From contig DAOUDK010000138.1 of assembly GCA_034431315.1 (NCBI GenBank), positions 1-30,070 of the forward strand: 30,070 bases of DNA, given 5' to 3'. The translations under genes and the position numbers were made by a program. The notes under the pieces were generated by a model that made no database searches, was not told the DNA's origin, and worked only from the letters and a program-made list of their open reading frames with translations. Positions 22,818-30,070 of the stretch are shown piece by piece; within the stretch, counting starts at the first letter, position 1; every line of letters starts with the position of its first letter. The DNA comes from JAUWOY01 sp034431315 (GTDB lineage Bacteria > Chloroflexota > Anaerolineae > VGOG01).

Positions 22818-23812
22818 GGCTCGTCCTCCTCGTGCTCCGTTTGCTCGTATATCCCCCGGATGACCTCCTCCAGCGCCGGCTCCTCAATGGAGAGATCGGT
22901 GATGAGATAGCGCTGGCTGAGGTCGGCGATGAGCTGCTGCGGATTGACCGTGCGGTCGAAGTGCAGCCAGGCGCGTCGCGTGTCCTGCCGCACCAGTTCC
23001 GCACCCTCGGCCCGGATTTCGGGGTAATTCTCTCCGAAATGGACGACCAGTGTGCGATAGGGAGCGTGGCGGCGCTTGAGCTCCTTGACCGTGCCGTCGT
23101 AGAGGAGCTGGCCCTTGTCAATAATGATGATGCGCTCGCAGAGCCGCTCCACGTCAGCCATGTCGTTGGAGGCCAGGATCACCGTCACTCCCTGCTCGCG
23201 GTTGATCTGGGCGACGAACTGCCGCATGCGCTCCTTGGCCACCACGTCCAGCCCGATCAAGGGCTCGTCCAGGAAGACGATCTCAGGATCGTGCAACAGG
23301 GCGGCGACCATTTCCCCCCGCATCCGCTGCCCCAGCGACAATTGCCGCACGGGGGTGTCGAGGAGCTCATCCAGGCCCACGAGCTCGTTGAAGGCGCGCA
23401 TGTTGCGCTCGTAGGTCTCGTCGGGGACGCGGTAGACCTCCTTGAGGATGCGGAAGGACTCGCCGAGGGGCAGGTCCCACCAGAGCTGGGAGCGCTGGCC
23501 GAAGACGGCCCCGATGCGGCCGGCCAGCTCCTGGCGGTGTTTGTGGGGGACGAGACCGTCCGTCTCCACGTAACCGCTGGTGGGCACCAGCACCCCGGTG
23601 AGCATCTTGAGGGTAGTAGACTTCCCTGCCCCGTTCGGCCCGATGTAGCCGACCAGCTCCCCCCGCTCGATGGAGAAGGAGACGTGGTCCACGGCCCGCA
23701 CGACGTTGTACTGGCGCGTGAAGAGGGTGCGTATCGAGCCCAGGAAGCCAGGCTGGCGCTTGACGGTGCGAAACTCCCTATGAAGTTCCTGGGCGACAAT
23801 CATCGAAGCCAT
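22814..23812 (-). CDS. ABC transporter ATPase (COG4586-like)
   Basis: This nucleotide-binding subunit has 332 residues. It has Walker A GPNGAGKST, the signature LSLGQRMRGE, Walker B IVFLDEP followed by LIGLD, and a C-terminal extension (about 240-330) typical of ATPases that pair with ABC-2 exporters. The N-terminal insert LGSIRTLFTRQYNVVRAVDHVSF is a hallmark of this group. Its ATG lies 2 bp after the stop of the glycosidase gene, and it overlaps the following permease by 4 bp. Confidence 0.9.
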   Translation of the reverse strand: MASMIVAQELHREFRTVKRQPGFLGSIRTLFTRQYNVVRAVDHVSFSIERGELVGYIGPNGAGKSTTLKMLTGVLVPTSGYVETDGLVPHKHRQELAGRIGAVFGQRSQLWWDLPLGESFRILKEVYRVPDETYERNMRAFNELVGLDELLDTPVRQLSLGQRMRGEMVAALLHDPEIVFLDEPLIGLDVVAKERMRQFVAQINREQGVTVILASNDMADVERLCERIIIIDKGQLLYDGTVKELKRRHAPYRTLVVHFGENYPEIRAEGAELVRQDTRRAWLHFDRTVNPQQLIADLSQRYLITDLSIEEPALEEVIRGIYEQTEHEEDEP

Positions 23813-23813
23813 T

Positions 23814-25727
23814 CTACTTTCTTACCTCCAGCACCCGCACGCCCCAGGGCTTCAGTGAAAGCTGGAATGTTCCTTCTCGCACTTCCAGCTCGTCCCCGCT
23901 TTCGACGTCCAACACCTGGTCAACTGGTCGCCGGCAACACACCGCTTCCTCCAGCGAGGCGTCGCCGTGATTGATGGCTACCAGGAGTTGAGCCCCGTTC
24001 CCGCCCTCAAGAACGCTCAGGCTCAACGCCGGTTGGCTGGTGTCAAAGAGTGACACGATGCCAGCTTCGCTCCGCAGCGCTCGATACAGGCGCTGGGCCG
24101 CCGACCAGCGATGGACCTCGGTTCCCGATGTCAGCAGCCACTCCAGGGAGCGGGGGCAGAAAAAGGCTTTCCCGCGGCCCACGGTGTTGACGGTAAGCGC
24201 CGGGCGGTCATCCCTGTCCACGGCCAGGGCCCGGGCCGTCGTCGGGGCGATTGACAGGCGGGGGGCATCGGCTGTGGGCACGGCGACCCGTTCCCCCGCC
24301 CCCAGGCCGCCGAAGGGCTTCACCAGGTGCAACTCCGTCCGTTCCCCCTGCGGCGCAGGGAGGGACCCCAGCCCTCGCTCCAGCCGCACGCCAAAAAGCT
24401 CCTCCAGGTTGGGCACTGCATTGCCAAACCCGGCCCACAGCACGCCTCCCGTCTCCACCCAGGCTTGCAACTGGTACCAGGTGGGAGCCAGCAAGTCGGC
24501 GAAGGGCACCAGCAGCAACCGCACACCGTCGGGTGGCAACGCCGGTTCGCGCACGAAGACGGCATCGAAGCCGGCCATCCGGGCCAGAGTGTAGGCTTCC
24601 AGCAGGGCTTTGAGAAGCCGCGGGCGGTCCACGCTCCGGAAGGGATAGTTGACGTAGAAGGTGGTCGGCACCAGGATGGCCGCCTGGGGGGCTGCGGGAG
24701 CCCAGCGGGTGGCATCCACCTGAGCCAGCAGGCGGGCGAAACGGCGCATTTCCCTGGCGGCCGGCTTCTCACTCCCATCGCTTCGGGTGATGCCGAAGGA
24801 GAGTTCAAAGGGATGGTGGGTGTAGGGGGGCAGGTCGGCGGTGGGGAAGTCGCTCCAGCACCAGGCCAGGTGACCAGCAGCGCCAGCCGCCCAGGTGCTG
24901 AAAAGCAACACACGGAAGTACGCTGCCTGCTCCTCTTCCGCTACCAGCCCGGTGCTCATACCAAATTCCTCGGCCAGCACCGGCCGGCCGACGTCGCACA
25001 AGCGCACCAGGCCAGCCGGGGTATGGGCAAAGCGCAGCGTGTCGTTGTCGTCGAAGTAAATGTGCAGGCTTATAAAATCCTGTACCTGTGCCAGAGCGGT
25101 GATGTCGGTCAGGGTGCCATCGGGATAGCCCAGGCCGTTTCCTTTCAAGTCGTCGGCGCCGTCGCCGGCCGCGATGGGTCGCTGAGGGTCTATCGCACGG
25201 ATGGCGTCGCGAAGGGCGCGCATCCAGCTCACCAGGACGTGCGTCTCCCGCTTGCCCGCGTAATGCGTGATCTCGTTGGAGAGCAACCAGCCCAGGATAG
25301 AATCATCGTCACGGTAGCGGGTCACAATCTCCCGCACGAAGCGCTGCGAATGTGCCACGACCTCAGGATCGGTGTAGAAATCACGGCCCTGATGCCAGGG
25401 GATGGGGAAGTTCATGCCCGACATGTGCCCGACGAAGAAGGTGGGCAAGGTCATCAAGCCCTGTTCGCGGCACAGAGCCAGAAAGGTGTCGAGCTTCTCC
25501 AGCGCGTCGGCGCGCAGGTTCCCCTCGGCGTCGGCGAAGTCGGCGGTCATCAGGAAGAAGCGCACGGTGTTCAGGCCCAAAGTGCGCATCTCCTGCAAAT
25601 CCTGGGCAATGCCTTCAGGGTCCCAGCGCGTCCACATCTCGACGGCGGTGCGCCGCGGCCAGTAGTTCACGCCGATGGGATAGACAGGCCGGCCGTGGCG
25701 ATCACGGAGAAATCGACAGTGCATCAT
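23814..25727 (-). CDS. GH5-like (beta-mannanase/cellulase-clan) glycoside hydrolase
   Basis: This predicted (beta/alpha)8 glycosidase of clan GH-A has 637 residues. It has VNYWPRRTAVEMW at the N-terminus, the acid/base LLSNE (Glu152) at the end of strand 4, and the nucleophile LAEEFG (Glu254) at strand 7. After the barrel (about 1-330) come a beta-galactosidase-trimerisation-like Rossmann domain (about 350-500) and a beta-sandwich C-terminus. That domain order resembles GH42-type and some GH5-type enzymes, so the family is not certain. No signal peptide is visible, so it should act in the cytosol on imported oligosaccharides. The ATG at 25727 has AGGAG about 11 bp upstream. It heads an operon with the ABC-2 exporter. 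Confidence 0.78.
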   Translation of the reverse strand: MMHCRFLRDRHGRPVYPIGVNYWPRRTAVEMWTRWDPEGIAQDLQEMRTLGLNTVRFFLMTADFADAEGNLRADALEKLDTFLALCREQGLMTLPTFFVGHMSGMNFPIPWHQGRDFYTDPEVVAHSQRFVREIVTRYRDDDSILGWLLSNEITHYAGKRETHVLVSWMRALRDAIRAIDPQRPIAAGDGADDLKGNGLGYPDGTLTDITALAQVQDFISLHIYFDDNDTLRFAHTPAGLVRLCDVGRPVLAEEFGMSTGLVAEEEQAAYFRVLLFSTWAAGAAGHLAWCWSDFPTADLPPYTHHPFELSFGITRSDGSEKPAAREMRRFARLLAQVDATRWAPAAPQAAILVPTTFYVNYPFRSVDRPRLLKALLEAYTLARMAGFDAVFVREPALPPDGVRLLLVPFADLLAPTWYQLQAWVETGGVLWAGFGNAVPNLEELFGVRLERGLGSLPAPQGERTELHLVKPFGGLGAGERVAVPTADAPRLSIAPTTARALAVDRDDRPALTVNTVGRGKAFFCPRSLEWLLTSGTEVHRWSAAQRLYRALRSEAGIVSLFDTSQPALSLSVLEGGNGAQLLVAINHGDASLEEAVCCRRPVDQVLDVESGDELEVREGTFQLSLKPWGVRVLEVRK

Positions 25728-25879
25728 CTTTTGCCTGACTCCTTTGAGTGTTCTGAGCTTCTCTTCTGCACAATCACAAGCTCGCGGTGCTCGTTCGTCT
25801 CAATTCCCGATGATAATGTTCGATTAGCTAGGTCGGGGGTCATGTGCTGGTTGGGCGGCCTTTACGTATAACAGCTGTT
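25728..25879. other. Intergenic stretch before the glycosidase operon
   Basis: These 152 bp separate the glycosidase operon from the cassette-like region. A 10-bp palindrome AACAGCTGTT (25870-25879) abuts the GNAT stop codon, and a lone GTTGGGC at 25850-25856 resembles an attC end box without a convincing partner. No clear promoter was found, though one must lie here or upstream for the glycosidase operon. Confidence 0.4.
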
Positions 25880-26449
25880 TTATGATCTCCACATCTCAGG
25901 TGTAAACGGCCATTGCAGTTGTGCACAGATTGCCTGCCAGCGTTCCGGCATCTCCGGCGTATACAGAAAAGGTATATACCCCAGCTTCAGATAGGTTTTC
26001 AATGCCGGCAGCCGATAATCCTCGGTATATAGGTGGATATTGCGGTATCCGGCACCGATGAACCGCGCAGTGACCGCGGCAGAGACGACCATACCCAACC
26101 CTTTGCCTGCATGTGCAGGGTCACCTGCTAGCCAACCAAGCTCTCCTTGAAAAGGATTAGTTTCTTTATAGTTATGAAGACACATAGCCGTTGTGACAAT
26201 TTCAGCGCTCTTTTCGTGAATAATCATAAACCAACCATCTGGCAGAATTCGCGAGAGCCAGGGCTGTAACACCTTATCATTCCACTCCGGCCATCCGGCT
26301 AGTTCCATGATTTCGTAAAACCGGGGTTCATCCCCTCGTTGATAAGTGCGTAGTGCATATCCATGAGGCACTCGCATCGTTGGCGGGGCATTCAGCAGTC
26401 GCTTCGGCCACACCATCTGCAATTGAGTATATGAATCGTTCTCGCTCAA
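25880..26449 (-). CDS. GNAT-family N-acetyltransferase
   Basis: This soluble acyl-CoA-dependent acetyltransferase has 189 residues. The acceptor-side part is PHGYALRTYQRGDEPRFYEIMELAGWPEW; the acetyl-CoA loop appears as LAGDPAHAGKGLGMVVSAAV (Q/R-x-x-G-x-G/A-like motif). The strand ending in IHLYTEDYRLPALKTYLKLGYIP has the usual N/D-x-A-L-x-x-Y-x-K-x-G-Y pattern. The substrate is unknown. The start is uncertain: a TTG at 26449 has TGAGGT 4 bp upstream; an ATG at 26416 has no such site. Base composition is more AT-rich than the genes to its left. It lies directly behind an attC-like site. Confidence 0.75.
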   Translation of the reverse strand: MSENDSYTQLQMVWPKRLLNAPPTMRVPHGYALRTYQRGDEPRFYEIMELAGWPEWNDKVLQPWLSRILPDGWFMIIHEKSAEIVTTAMCLHNYKETNPFQGELGWLAGDPAHAGKGLGMVVSAAVTARFIGAGYRNIHLYTEDYRLPALKTYLKLGYIPFLYTPEMPERWQAICAQLQWPFTPEMWRS

Positions 26450-26514
26450 TTTTACCTCAGAATTCCTAATTATCGTAAAGTGGATCAAACTGTTGGAGAA
26501 AATGAGTGTTGGCG

Positions 26515-26572
26515 GCTCAACGGTGCGGATCAGCGCGGCTATTTGCCGTCGCCTGCATCCGGCTTGTTAGAA
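26515..26572 (-). other. attC-like recombination site 3 (58 bp)
   Basis: The site is bounded by GCTCAAC (26515-26521, fits RYYYAAC) and GTTAGAA (26566-26572, fits GTTRRRY except the last base). The inner arms 26525-26539 and 26545-26563 pair with the unpaired bases expected of a folded attC. Its size matches the classical 59-base element. It starts 6 bp past the methyltransferase stop codon, the normal place for the attC of that cassette. Confidence 0.62.
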
Positions 26573-26578
26573 AGCTCT

Positions 26579-27358
26579 CTATTCCTTCTTGGCCAAGATG
26601 ATGAATCCTCCGGCCACATAGATTCGTTGGTGCGTCCACGTTCCCGGGCGGGCATGCGAGGCTGGGCGCAGGTAACTTGGTTCTTCCTGTACCTGTTGGA
26701 TAGAGAACCCCGCGTCGAGAAGCCCATTGAATATATCGCTCAGATAATGCCGGAAGTCAAAGGCGCCATCATTACGTCGATCGAGTCTCTCCGCATACGG
26801 CTCAGTGATGCGATACGCCACTCCGTCCCAGTCCACGAAATGCACTGCCGGATTGCCGAAATCCACTCGGTACACCCCGCCGGTTCGTAGCACTCTGGCA
26901 ACACCCGCGTAGACCTCGCGCACATCGGGGATGTACGCCATGCCCGTACCATACACGAGGTCAAAGGAGTTATCATCCAGACATGAAAGGTTCCGCATGT
27001 CGGCGTGAATCGTGGTCACCTCATAGCCGTAGTGCGCCGCCGCTTTCCTGTCCCCAACCAACTGTCCCTCGGCCAGGTCCACTACTGTCACTCGCGCGCC
27101 TAGCAGCCCAAACACCGCTGACTGTTGTCCACCGCCCGCTCCAAGACACAGGACTTCTTTTCCCTTGACATCCGCAAGCACGTCGGGAGGATACACATCG
27201 GTCAGCATCTCTGGTACAGGTTGCACTTGGCCTTGCGCATACTGGCGAAGAAGGACGACATCCAGATCCAGCCACGGGATCGTGTACCCACACCCCTCCC
27301 TTACCATCTTCTCCCAGTGCCGCTCATTGGCTGCTGCTATCTCGTCTTGAACACTCAT
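26579..27358 (-). CDS. Class I SAM-dependent methyltransferase (2)
   Basis: This soluble methyltransferase of 259 residues has SAM motif I EVLCLGAGGGQQ (about 68-79) and an acidic ribose-binding residue in VTVVDLAEGQL. Post-I regions are IHADMRNLSCLDDNSFDLVYGTGMAY and the late helix RVLRTGGVYRVDFGNPAVHF. The fold is Methyltransf_11-like; substrate unknown. The longest frame begins 32 codons earlier, but the ATG at 27358 has GAGGGG 7 bp upstream. It follows the phosphotransferase gene by 32 bp, so both are probably cotranscribed and would share one cassette ending at the attC-like site 26515-26572. Confidence 0.82.
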   Translation of the reverse strand: MSVQDEIAAANERHWEKMVREGCGYTIPWLDLDVVLLRQYAQGQVQPVPEMLTDVYPPDVLADVKGKEVLCLGAGGGQQSAVFGLLGARVTVVDLAEGQLVGDRKAAAHYGYEVTTIHADMRNLSCLDDNSFDLVYGTGMAYIPDVREVYAGVARVLRTGGVYRVDFGNPAVHFVDWDGVAYRITEPYAERLDRRNDGAFDFRHYLSDIFNGLLDAGFSIQQVQEEPSYLRPASHARPGTWTHQRIYVAGGFIILAKKE

Positions 27359-27390
27359 GTTTGTACCCCTCAGCTTTCTAAACTTAGTTA

Positions 27391-28446
27391 TTATCCAGAC
27401 ATTTTCCCTATAGCTTCCCCTCTTAGCAGTGCTGTGGGATGGGCCAGGAGCCATGCGCTGAGTTGTAGGAAGGGCCGCCTGGAGCGAAGCTTCTCTACAG
27501 GATTTTCTGTGAACCCGTCGAGTGCGGCAGCGTAGAGCGGTACGCTGGCGGTGTAGGGAGCCAGCGCCCTTCGCTCCGCTAGTGTAAGGCGGACGTTCGC
27601 GGTGGCCTCGTATTCCTCGACGAGCCGTGGAATGCGTTCCCAGGAAAAGCTTTCCGGCGCTCGATGTCCACCAAGTGCAAGGAGCATAAACGCCAGCGCG
27701 TAGGCAAGCTCATGAATCCGTGGCCGCCAGGCGAGGAAGCCGAAGTCGAGGTAGACCGTCCTGCCTTCCACGGTCCGGCACACATTACTCAGGCGAACAT
27801 CACCGTGAACGAGCTGCATTGGTAGCTCGGTCGCGGGCAGCCACTGCCTGCGCAGTTGCTGCACCAGCGCGCGAAGGCGCCGTGCAACATCCGCAGCTTC
27901 AGGGTCACCTTGAACTGCTGTCTCCGTGACCGGTAGCCACCGCCTCAACGAACCCGGCGGCGCATACGTCGCAACAAGTGGGCGTGGAACCGCCAGGTCA
28001 AGTTGTTTCAGCGCATAGTGAAGGATGCCCATTGCCCTGAACATCCAGGAGTAGGAACTGAGCGTCGGCGCAGGCCGCTCGTGTGGGAGGTACTCCTCCA
28101 GTTCAGCCCAGCGGTTCCTGCACCGAAACACCGTCGCGTTGTTCCAGCGCACTGGCGTGGGAACCACCAATCCTTGGTTGGCGAGACCGCGTCGCACGTC
28201 CTGAACAGCGAGCAGTCGCTGCCGCGATACGAATGGCTGGTGAACGCGCAGCACGAGCCCGGCCGCGTCCAGTCTGACATTAAGGCTCATAACGCCACCA
28301 AGATCGGTGGCATGTGATTCCGGACTGATGGCGGTGACCAACTGCTGCACGTCAGGGTCGTTCAGCGACATCCGGCCTGGGTCTGCGGGATCATCCGTCC
28401 ACCATTCCCGCAGGCGTGGGTGGGTCAGATTCACAGCTCGTCTCAT
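27391..28446 (-). CDS. APH-family phosphotransferase
   Basis: This kinase-like phosphotransferase of 351 residues belongs to the aminoglycoside/homoserine phosphotransferase superfamily. It has the Brenner motif HGDVRLSN (His214, Asp216 catalytic base, Asn221) and the metal-binding Asp234 in YLDFG. The N-lobe (about 40-120) is compatible with a degenerate protein-kinase-like lobe. The substrate is unknown; aminoglycosides, choline or small alcohols are family possibilities and resistance should not be assumed. The ATG at 28446 has only a weak GGTGAG upstream. It lies behind the attC-like site 28564-28693. Confidence 0.82.
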   Translation of the reverse strand: MRRAVNLTHPRLREWWTDDPADPGRMSLNDPDVQQLVTAISPESHATDLGGVMSLNVRLDAAGLVLRVHQPFVSRQRLLAVQDVRRGLANQGLVVPTPVRWNNATVFRCRNRWAELEEYLPHERPAPTLSSYSWMFRAMGILHYALKQLDLAVPRPLVATYAPPGSLRRWLPVTETAVQGDPEAADVARRLRALVQQLRRQWLPATELPMQLVHGDVRLSNVCRTVEGRTVYLDFGFLAWRPRIHELAYALAFMLLALGGHRAPESFSWERIPRLVEEYEATANVRLTLAERRALAPYTASVPLYAAALDGFTENPVEKLRSRRPFLQLSAWLLAHPTALLRGEAIGKMSG

Positions 28447-28563
28447 CTATGTTCACTCACCACCACCTGGCGGCGTATATGTTTCGGTTCAGATGTGTGT
28501 TATTCATATTGAAGCGATGCATGGCTTTGCTAGAGTAGCACGAGTGATGGAATTGCAGTAGCC

Positions 28564-28693
28564 GCCGAACGACCCAAGTTCAGTTGTGGCGGGGGTTTGC
28601 CGAAAGGCGTCCGACAAACCAAAACCCGCCGTTTGCCAAAAAACGCTCAAAAAACCGCAGCTCCCCGCCGTCAACTGCAACGGCTGGTTAGGC
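28564..28693 (-). other. attC-like recombination site 2 (130 bp)
   Basis: The ends are GCCGAAC (28564-28570, one base off RYYYAAC) and GTTAGGC (28687-28693, perfect GTTRRRY). The inner arms 28581-28594 (CAGTTGTGGCGGGG) and 28663-28677 pair with one extra base and one mismatch, the asymmetry that sets attC strand choice. On the minus strand a TTTTTTGAG stretch in the centre recurs in site 1. It begins 36 bp past the NUDIX stop codon, so it would be that cassette's attC. Confidence 0.72.
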
Positions 28694-28729
28694 AAAAGTG
28701 TGTTGGGGTTCGTACCTACAAACTACGAG

Positions 28730-29167
28730 CTAGTCATCGAAGTGCTCCGGCAACTCTGGCCAACCTGAAACCAAGGATTGGCATACAAGCTTTGCCACAC
28801 AGCGAGGACGAACCGGACTCTCGGTGAGGTCGTTGATCGAAAGCCAAACCGGTGTATATGAACCTGCCCCAGGCGGCCTGCCACCAGTAACCTCGATGCC
28901 CGTTCCAGTTCCGAATTTCCCACCGACAGAATGCACAATATAGTATCCCTGCCATTTGCCGTTTCGCATAACTACCGCGACCAGAGAACCCACTTCGACC
29001 TCAAGTCCTAGTTCTTCTCTCAGTTCGCGGACAAGCGCAACAGACCTTGTTTCTCCCGGCTCAACACCGCCACCGGGAAACAAGTAGTATTCCTCTTCGC
29101 CGCGATTCCGACGAATAAGGGCAACCCTGTGGTCGCAAACAAGAATGCCAGCCACGCGTTCTCTCAT
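28730..29167 (-). CDS. NUDIX hydrolase
   Basis: This 145-residue hydrolase has a complete Nudix box at residues 33-55: GGVEPGE, then RELREELGL, matching GX5EX7REUXEEXGU with all catalytic glutamates. Such enzymes cleave nucleoside diphosphates linked to another group, for example oxidised nucleotides or coenzymes; the substrate is unknown. The ATG is preceded by an ideal ribosome binding site GGAGGTGAT, which begins right after the GTTAGGC box of attC-like site 1 (read on the minus strand), the usual layout at a cassette start. Confidence 0.9.
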   Translation of the reverse strand: MRERVAGILVCDHRVALIRRNRGEEEYYLFPGGGVEPGETRSVALVRELREELGLEVEVGSLVAVVMRNGKWQGYYIVHSVGGKFGTGTGIEVTGGRPPGAGSYTPVWLSINDLTESPVRPRCVAKLVCQSLVSGWPELPEHFDD

Positions 29168-29179
29168 ATCATCACCTCC

Positions 29180-29310
29180 GCCTAACGGTTTGCGTTACCT
29201 GCCTGTGGGCGGGATGAGATAACGCTCACTGATCAGTATATACCAAAAGCCAGAACCAAAGCTCAAAAATCGCGCAGACTCCCACAGGTCAGGTGCACGC
29301 TTTGTTAGGT
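29180..29310 (-). other. attC-like recombination site 1 (131 bp)
   Basis: The ends are GCCTAAC (29180-29186) and GTTAGGT (29304-29310). On the minus strand these give RYYYAAC and GTTRRRY without mismatch. The inner arms 29197-29209 (ACCTGCCTGTGGG) and 29281-29294 pair with one extrahelical base. The TAA stop of the methyltransferase gene overlaps the first box and the NUDIX ribosome binding site follows the last box directly. Length, polarity and placement all fit an integron attC of the long type. Confidence 0.8.
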
Positions 29311-29937
29311 GGAGACTGACTTTTGTGCAATCACCCAAAGAAAGGTAATTGGATTGTCAAATTCATCTGCTGTCTCGTCAATTGCACTGATGATGTTCAA
29401 ACCTGCTTCTTTTACGAGCCGTCGGTTGGTTTCACTATCAAAGTTGCTCCAGTACATGGGCATACCCAGCCAGTCCTCATTGAAATACGCTTCGGTTGAA
29501 TGAGCTCCCATAGTTATTACCAGCAATCCTCTGGGGCGTAACCAGGATGCTATCTTGTTTAGAAGCTCTACTTGTTCCTGGCGTGGCACATGGATAATGG
29601 AGTAAAAGGCTGTTACTGCATCGAAGCTATCATCTGGAAAGTCAAGCGTTGTCATGTCTGCATGAATGAACTTGGCCGCGGGGACTTTTTGTTGTGCAAG
29701 CGCAACTTGCCGTGCTGAAATGTCCACACCTGTAACAACAAATTTTTCTGCGAGCTGCTGAGTTGTCGGCATACCTGAGCCACAACCTAGCTCAAGTACT
29801 TCAGCACCCTTAGGTAATTTATCAAGTAACACGGAAGTATATTTGGCGCGTTCTTCAACCCTAACATCGCTTGCCCATTCCTCATGCTGTTCAGCAATAT
29901 GATCATACCCGTCTGCAACTATCTGTTTAGGATCCAT
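29305..29937 (-). CDS. Class I SAM-dependent methyltransferase (1)
   Basis: This soluble methyltransferase of 210 residues has SAM motif I VLELGCGSGMPT (about 47-58), an acidic strand-2 end in VTGVDIS, the motif IHADMTTLDFPDDSFDAVTAFYSI, and RPRGLLVITMGAHS as post-motif III. It is Methyltransf_11/25-like with unknown substrate. The gene is distinctly more AT-rich than the sugar locus, a sign of separate origin. It ends inside attC-like site 1. Upstream of the ATG only a weak GGAA is seen. Confidence 0.85.
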   Translation of the reverse strand: MDPKQIVADGYDHIAEQHEEWASDVRVEERAKYTSVLLDKLPKGAEVLELGCGSGMPTTQQLAEKFVVTGVDISARQVALAQQKVPAAKFIHADMTTLDFPDDSFDAVTAFYSIIHVPRQEQVELLNKIASWLRPRGLLVITMGAHSTEAYFNEDWLGMPMYWSNFDSETNRRLVKEAGLNIISAIDETADEFDNPITFLWVIAQKSVST

Positions 29938-30030
29938 TAGCTATTCCATATTCAACTTGTATTCCGCACTTCTCTATCAGGGTTAGTTGTGGTAAAATAG
30001 GGGCACCAAATACGCGAGTGAGGTGCCACT

Positions 30031-30070
30031 ATGACCGAGACGTTGGACGAAGTTGAATTTGAAACTCGAA
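30031..30070 (+). CDS. N-terminal start of an unknown plus-strand gene (partial)
   Basis: An ATG at 30031 preceded by GAGGTG opens a frame that begins MTETLDEVEFETR and runs off the window. Only 13 residues are visible, acidic, with no recognisable family. It points away from the cassette-like genes, as an integrase gene would, but these residues do not look like the start of an integron integrase. A TAAAAT at 29993-29998 may be its -10 box, without a clear -35. Confidence 0.5.
   Translation, partial: MTETLDEVEFETR

Noticed and set aside
25850..25856. GTTGGGC box that could end a fourth attC behind the GNAT gene
   Set aside because: No RYYYAAC partner with pairing inner arms was found within 50-140 bp, so a full attC site cannot be supported.
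27391..28446. Calling the APH-like gene an antibiotic resistance gene
   Set aside because: The motifs support the superfamily only; the same fold phosphorylates many non-antibiotic substrates and no resistance subgroup is recognisable.
1..30070. tRNA, rRNA, CRISPR arrays, transposase and phage genes
   Set aside because: I looked for cloverleaf-like and rRNA-like sequence, regularly spaced repeats, and transposase or phage protein motifs on both strands and found none that could be supported.

Overview
The window reads as high-GC bacterial chromosome, most likely from a Chloroflexota (Anaerolineae/Caldilineae-like) genome. The pointers are a sugar-binding lipoprotein with a repeated Glu-Lys-Glu-Val spacer behind its lipobox, a class A penicillin-binding protein ending in a long Thr-Pro tail, and the mix of GH130, LacI and ABC sugar genes. 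The taxonomic call is an inference from protein style; no rRNA or other phylogenetic marker is present. Almost every gene is on the minus strand, so transcription runs from high to low coordinates.

Left part (1-6020): the tail of an unknown gene, a RelE/ParE-type toxin-antitoxin pair with its own sigma70-type promoter and terminator, a class A PBP, a divergent MFS sugar-type transporter (the only complete plus-strand gene), and a small unknown gene.

Middle part (6017-20987): a mannoside/oligosaccharide locus. In transcription order it has an MFS transporter and three GH130 glycoside phosphorylases; a LacI regulator, a fourth GH130 and a family-2-like glycosyltransferase; a second LacI regulator with a binding protein and two permeases of an ABC sugar importer; and finally a mannosylglycerate-synthase-like glycosyltransferase with a HAD phosphatase. 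Both lacI genes have the same promoter design: TTGACA, 17 bp, TATAAT, with one LacI-type palindrome in the spacer and a second just downstream of the -10. This implies autoregulation and a shared regulatory logic. The idea that the locus imports, phosphorolyses and resynthesises mannosides or compatible solutes is inference from the families.

Next (21218-25727) comes an apparent four-gene operon: a cytosolic GH5-like glycosidase followed by an ABC ATPase and two ABC-2 type permeases, all overlapping or abutting.

Right part (25880-30070): a run of unrelated small genes (GNAT acetyltransferase, two methyltransferases, APH-like phosphotransferase, NUDIX hydrolase), visibly richer in AT and all in one direction. 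Three of the gaps between them hold imperfect palindromes bounded by RYYYAAC/GTTRRRY-type boxes, as in integron attC sites. This is best explained as an integron cassette array, or a cluster of attC sites lacking an integrase; no integrase gene is seen in the window.

Two families of small palindromic repeats lie in intergenic positions. One is a 97-bp element with matching inverted ends, present twice. One copy splits the permease-permease junction and is flanked by a 13-bp direct repeat that duplicates the ribosome binding site. No tRNA, rRNA, CRISPR array, transposase or phage gene was recognised.
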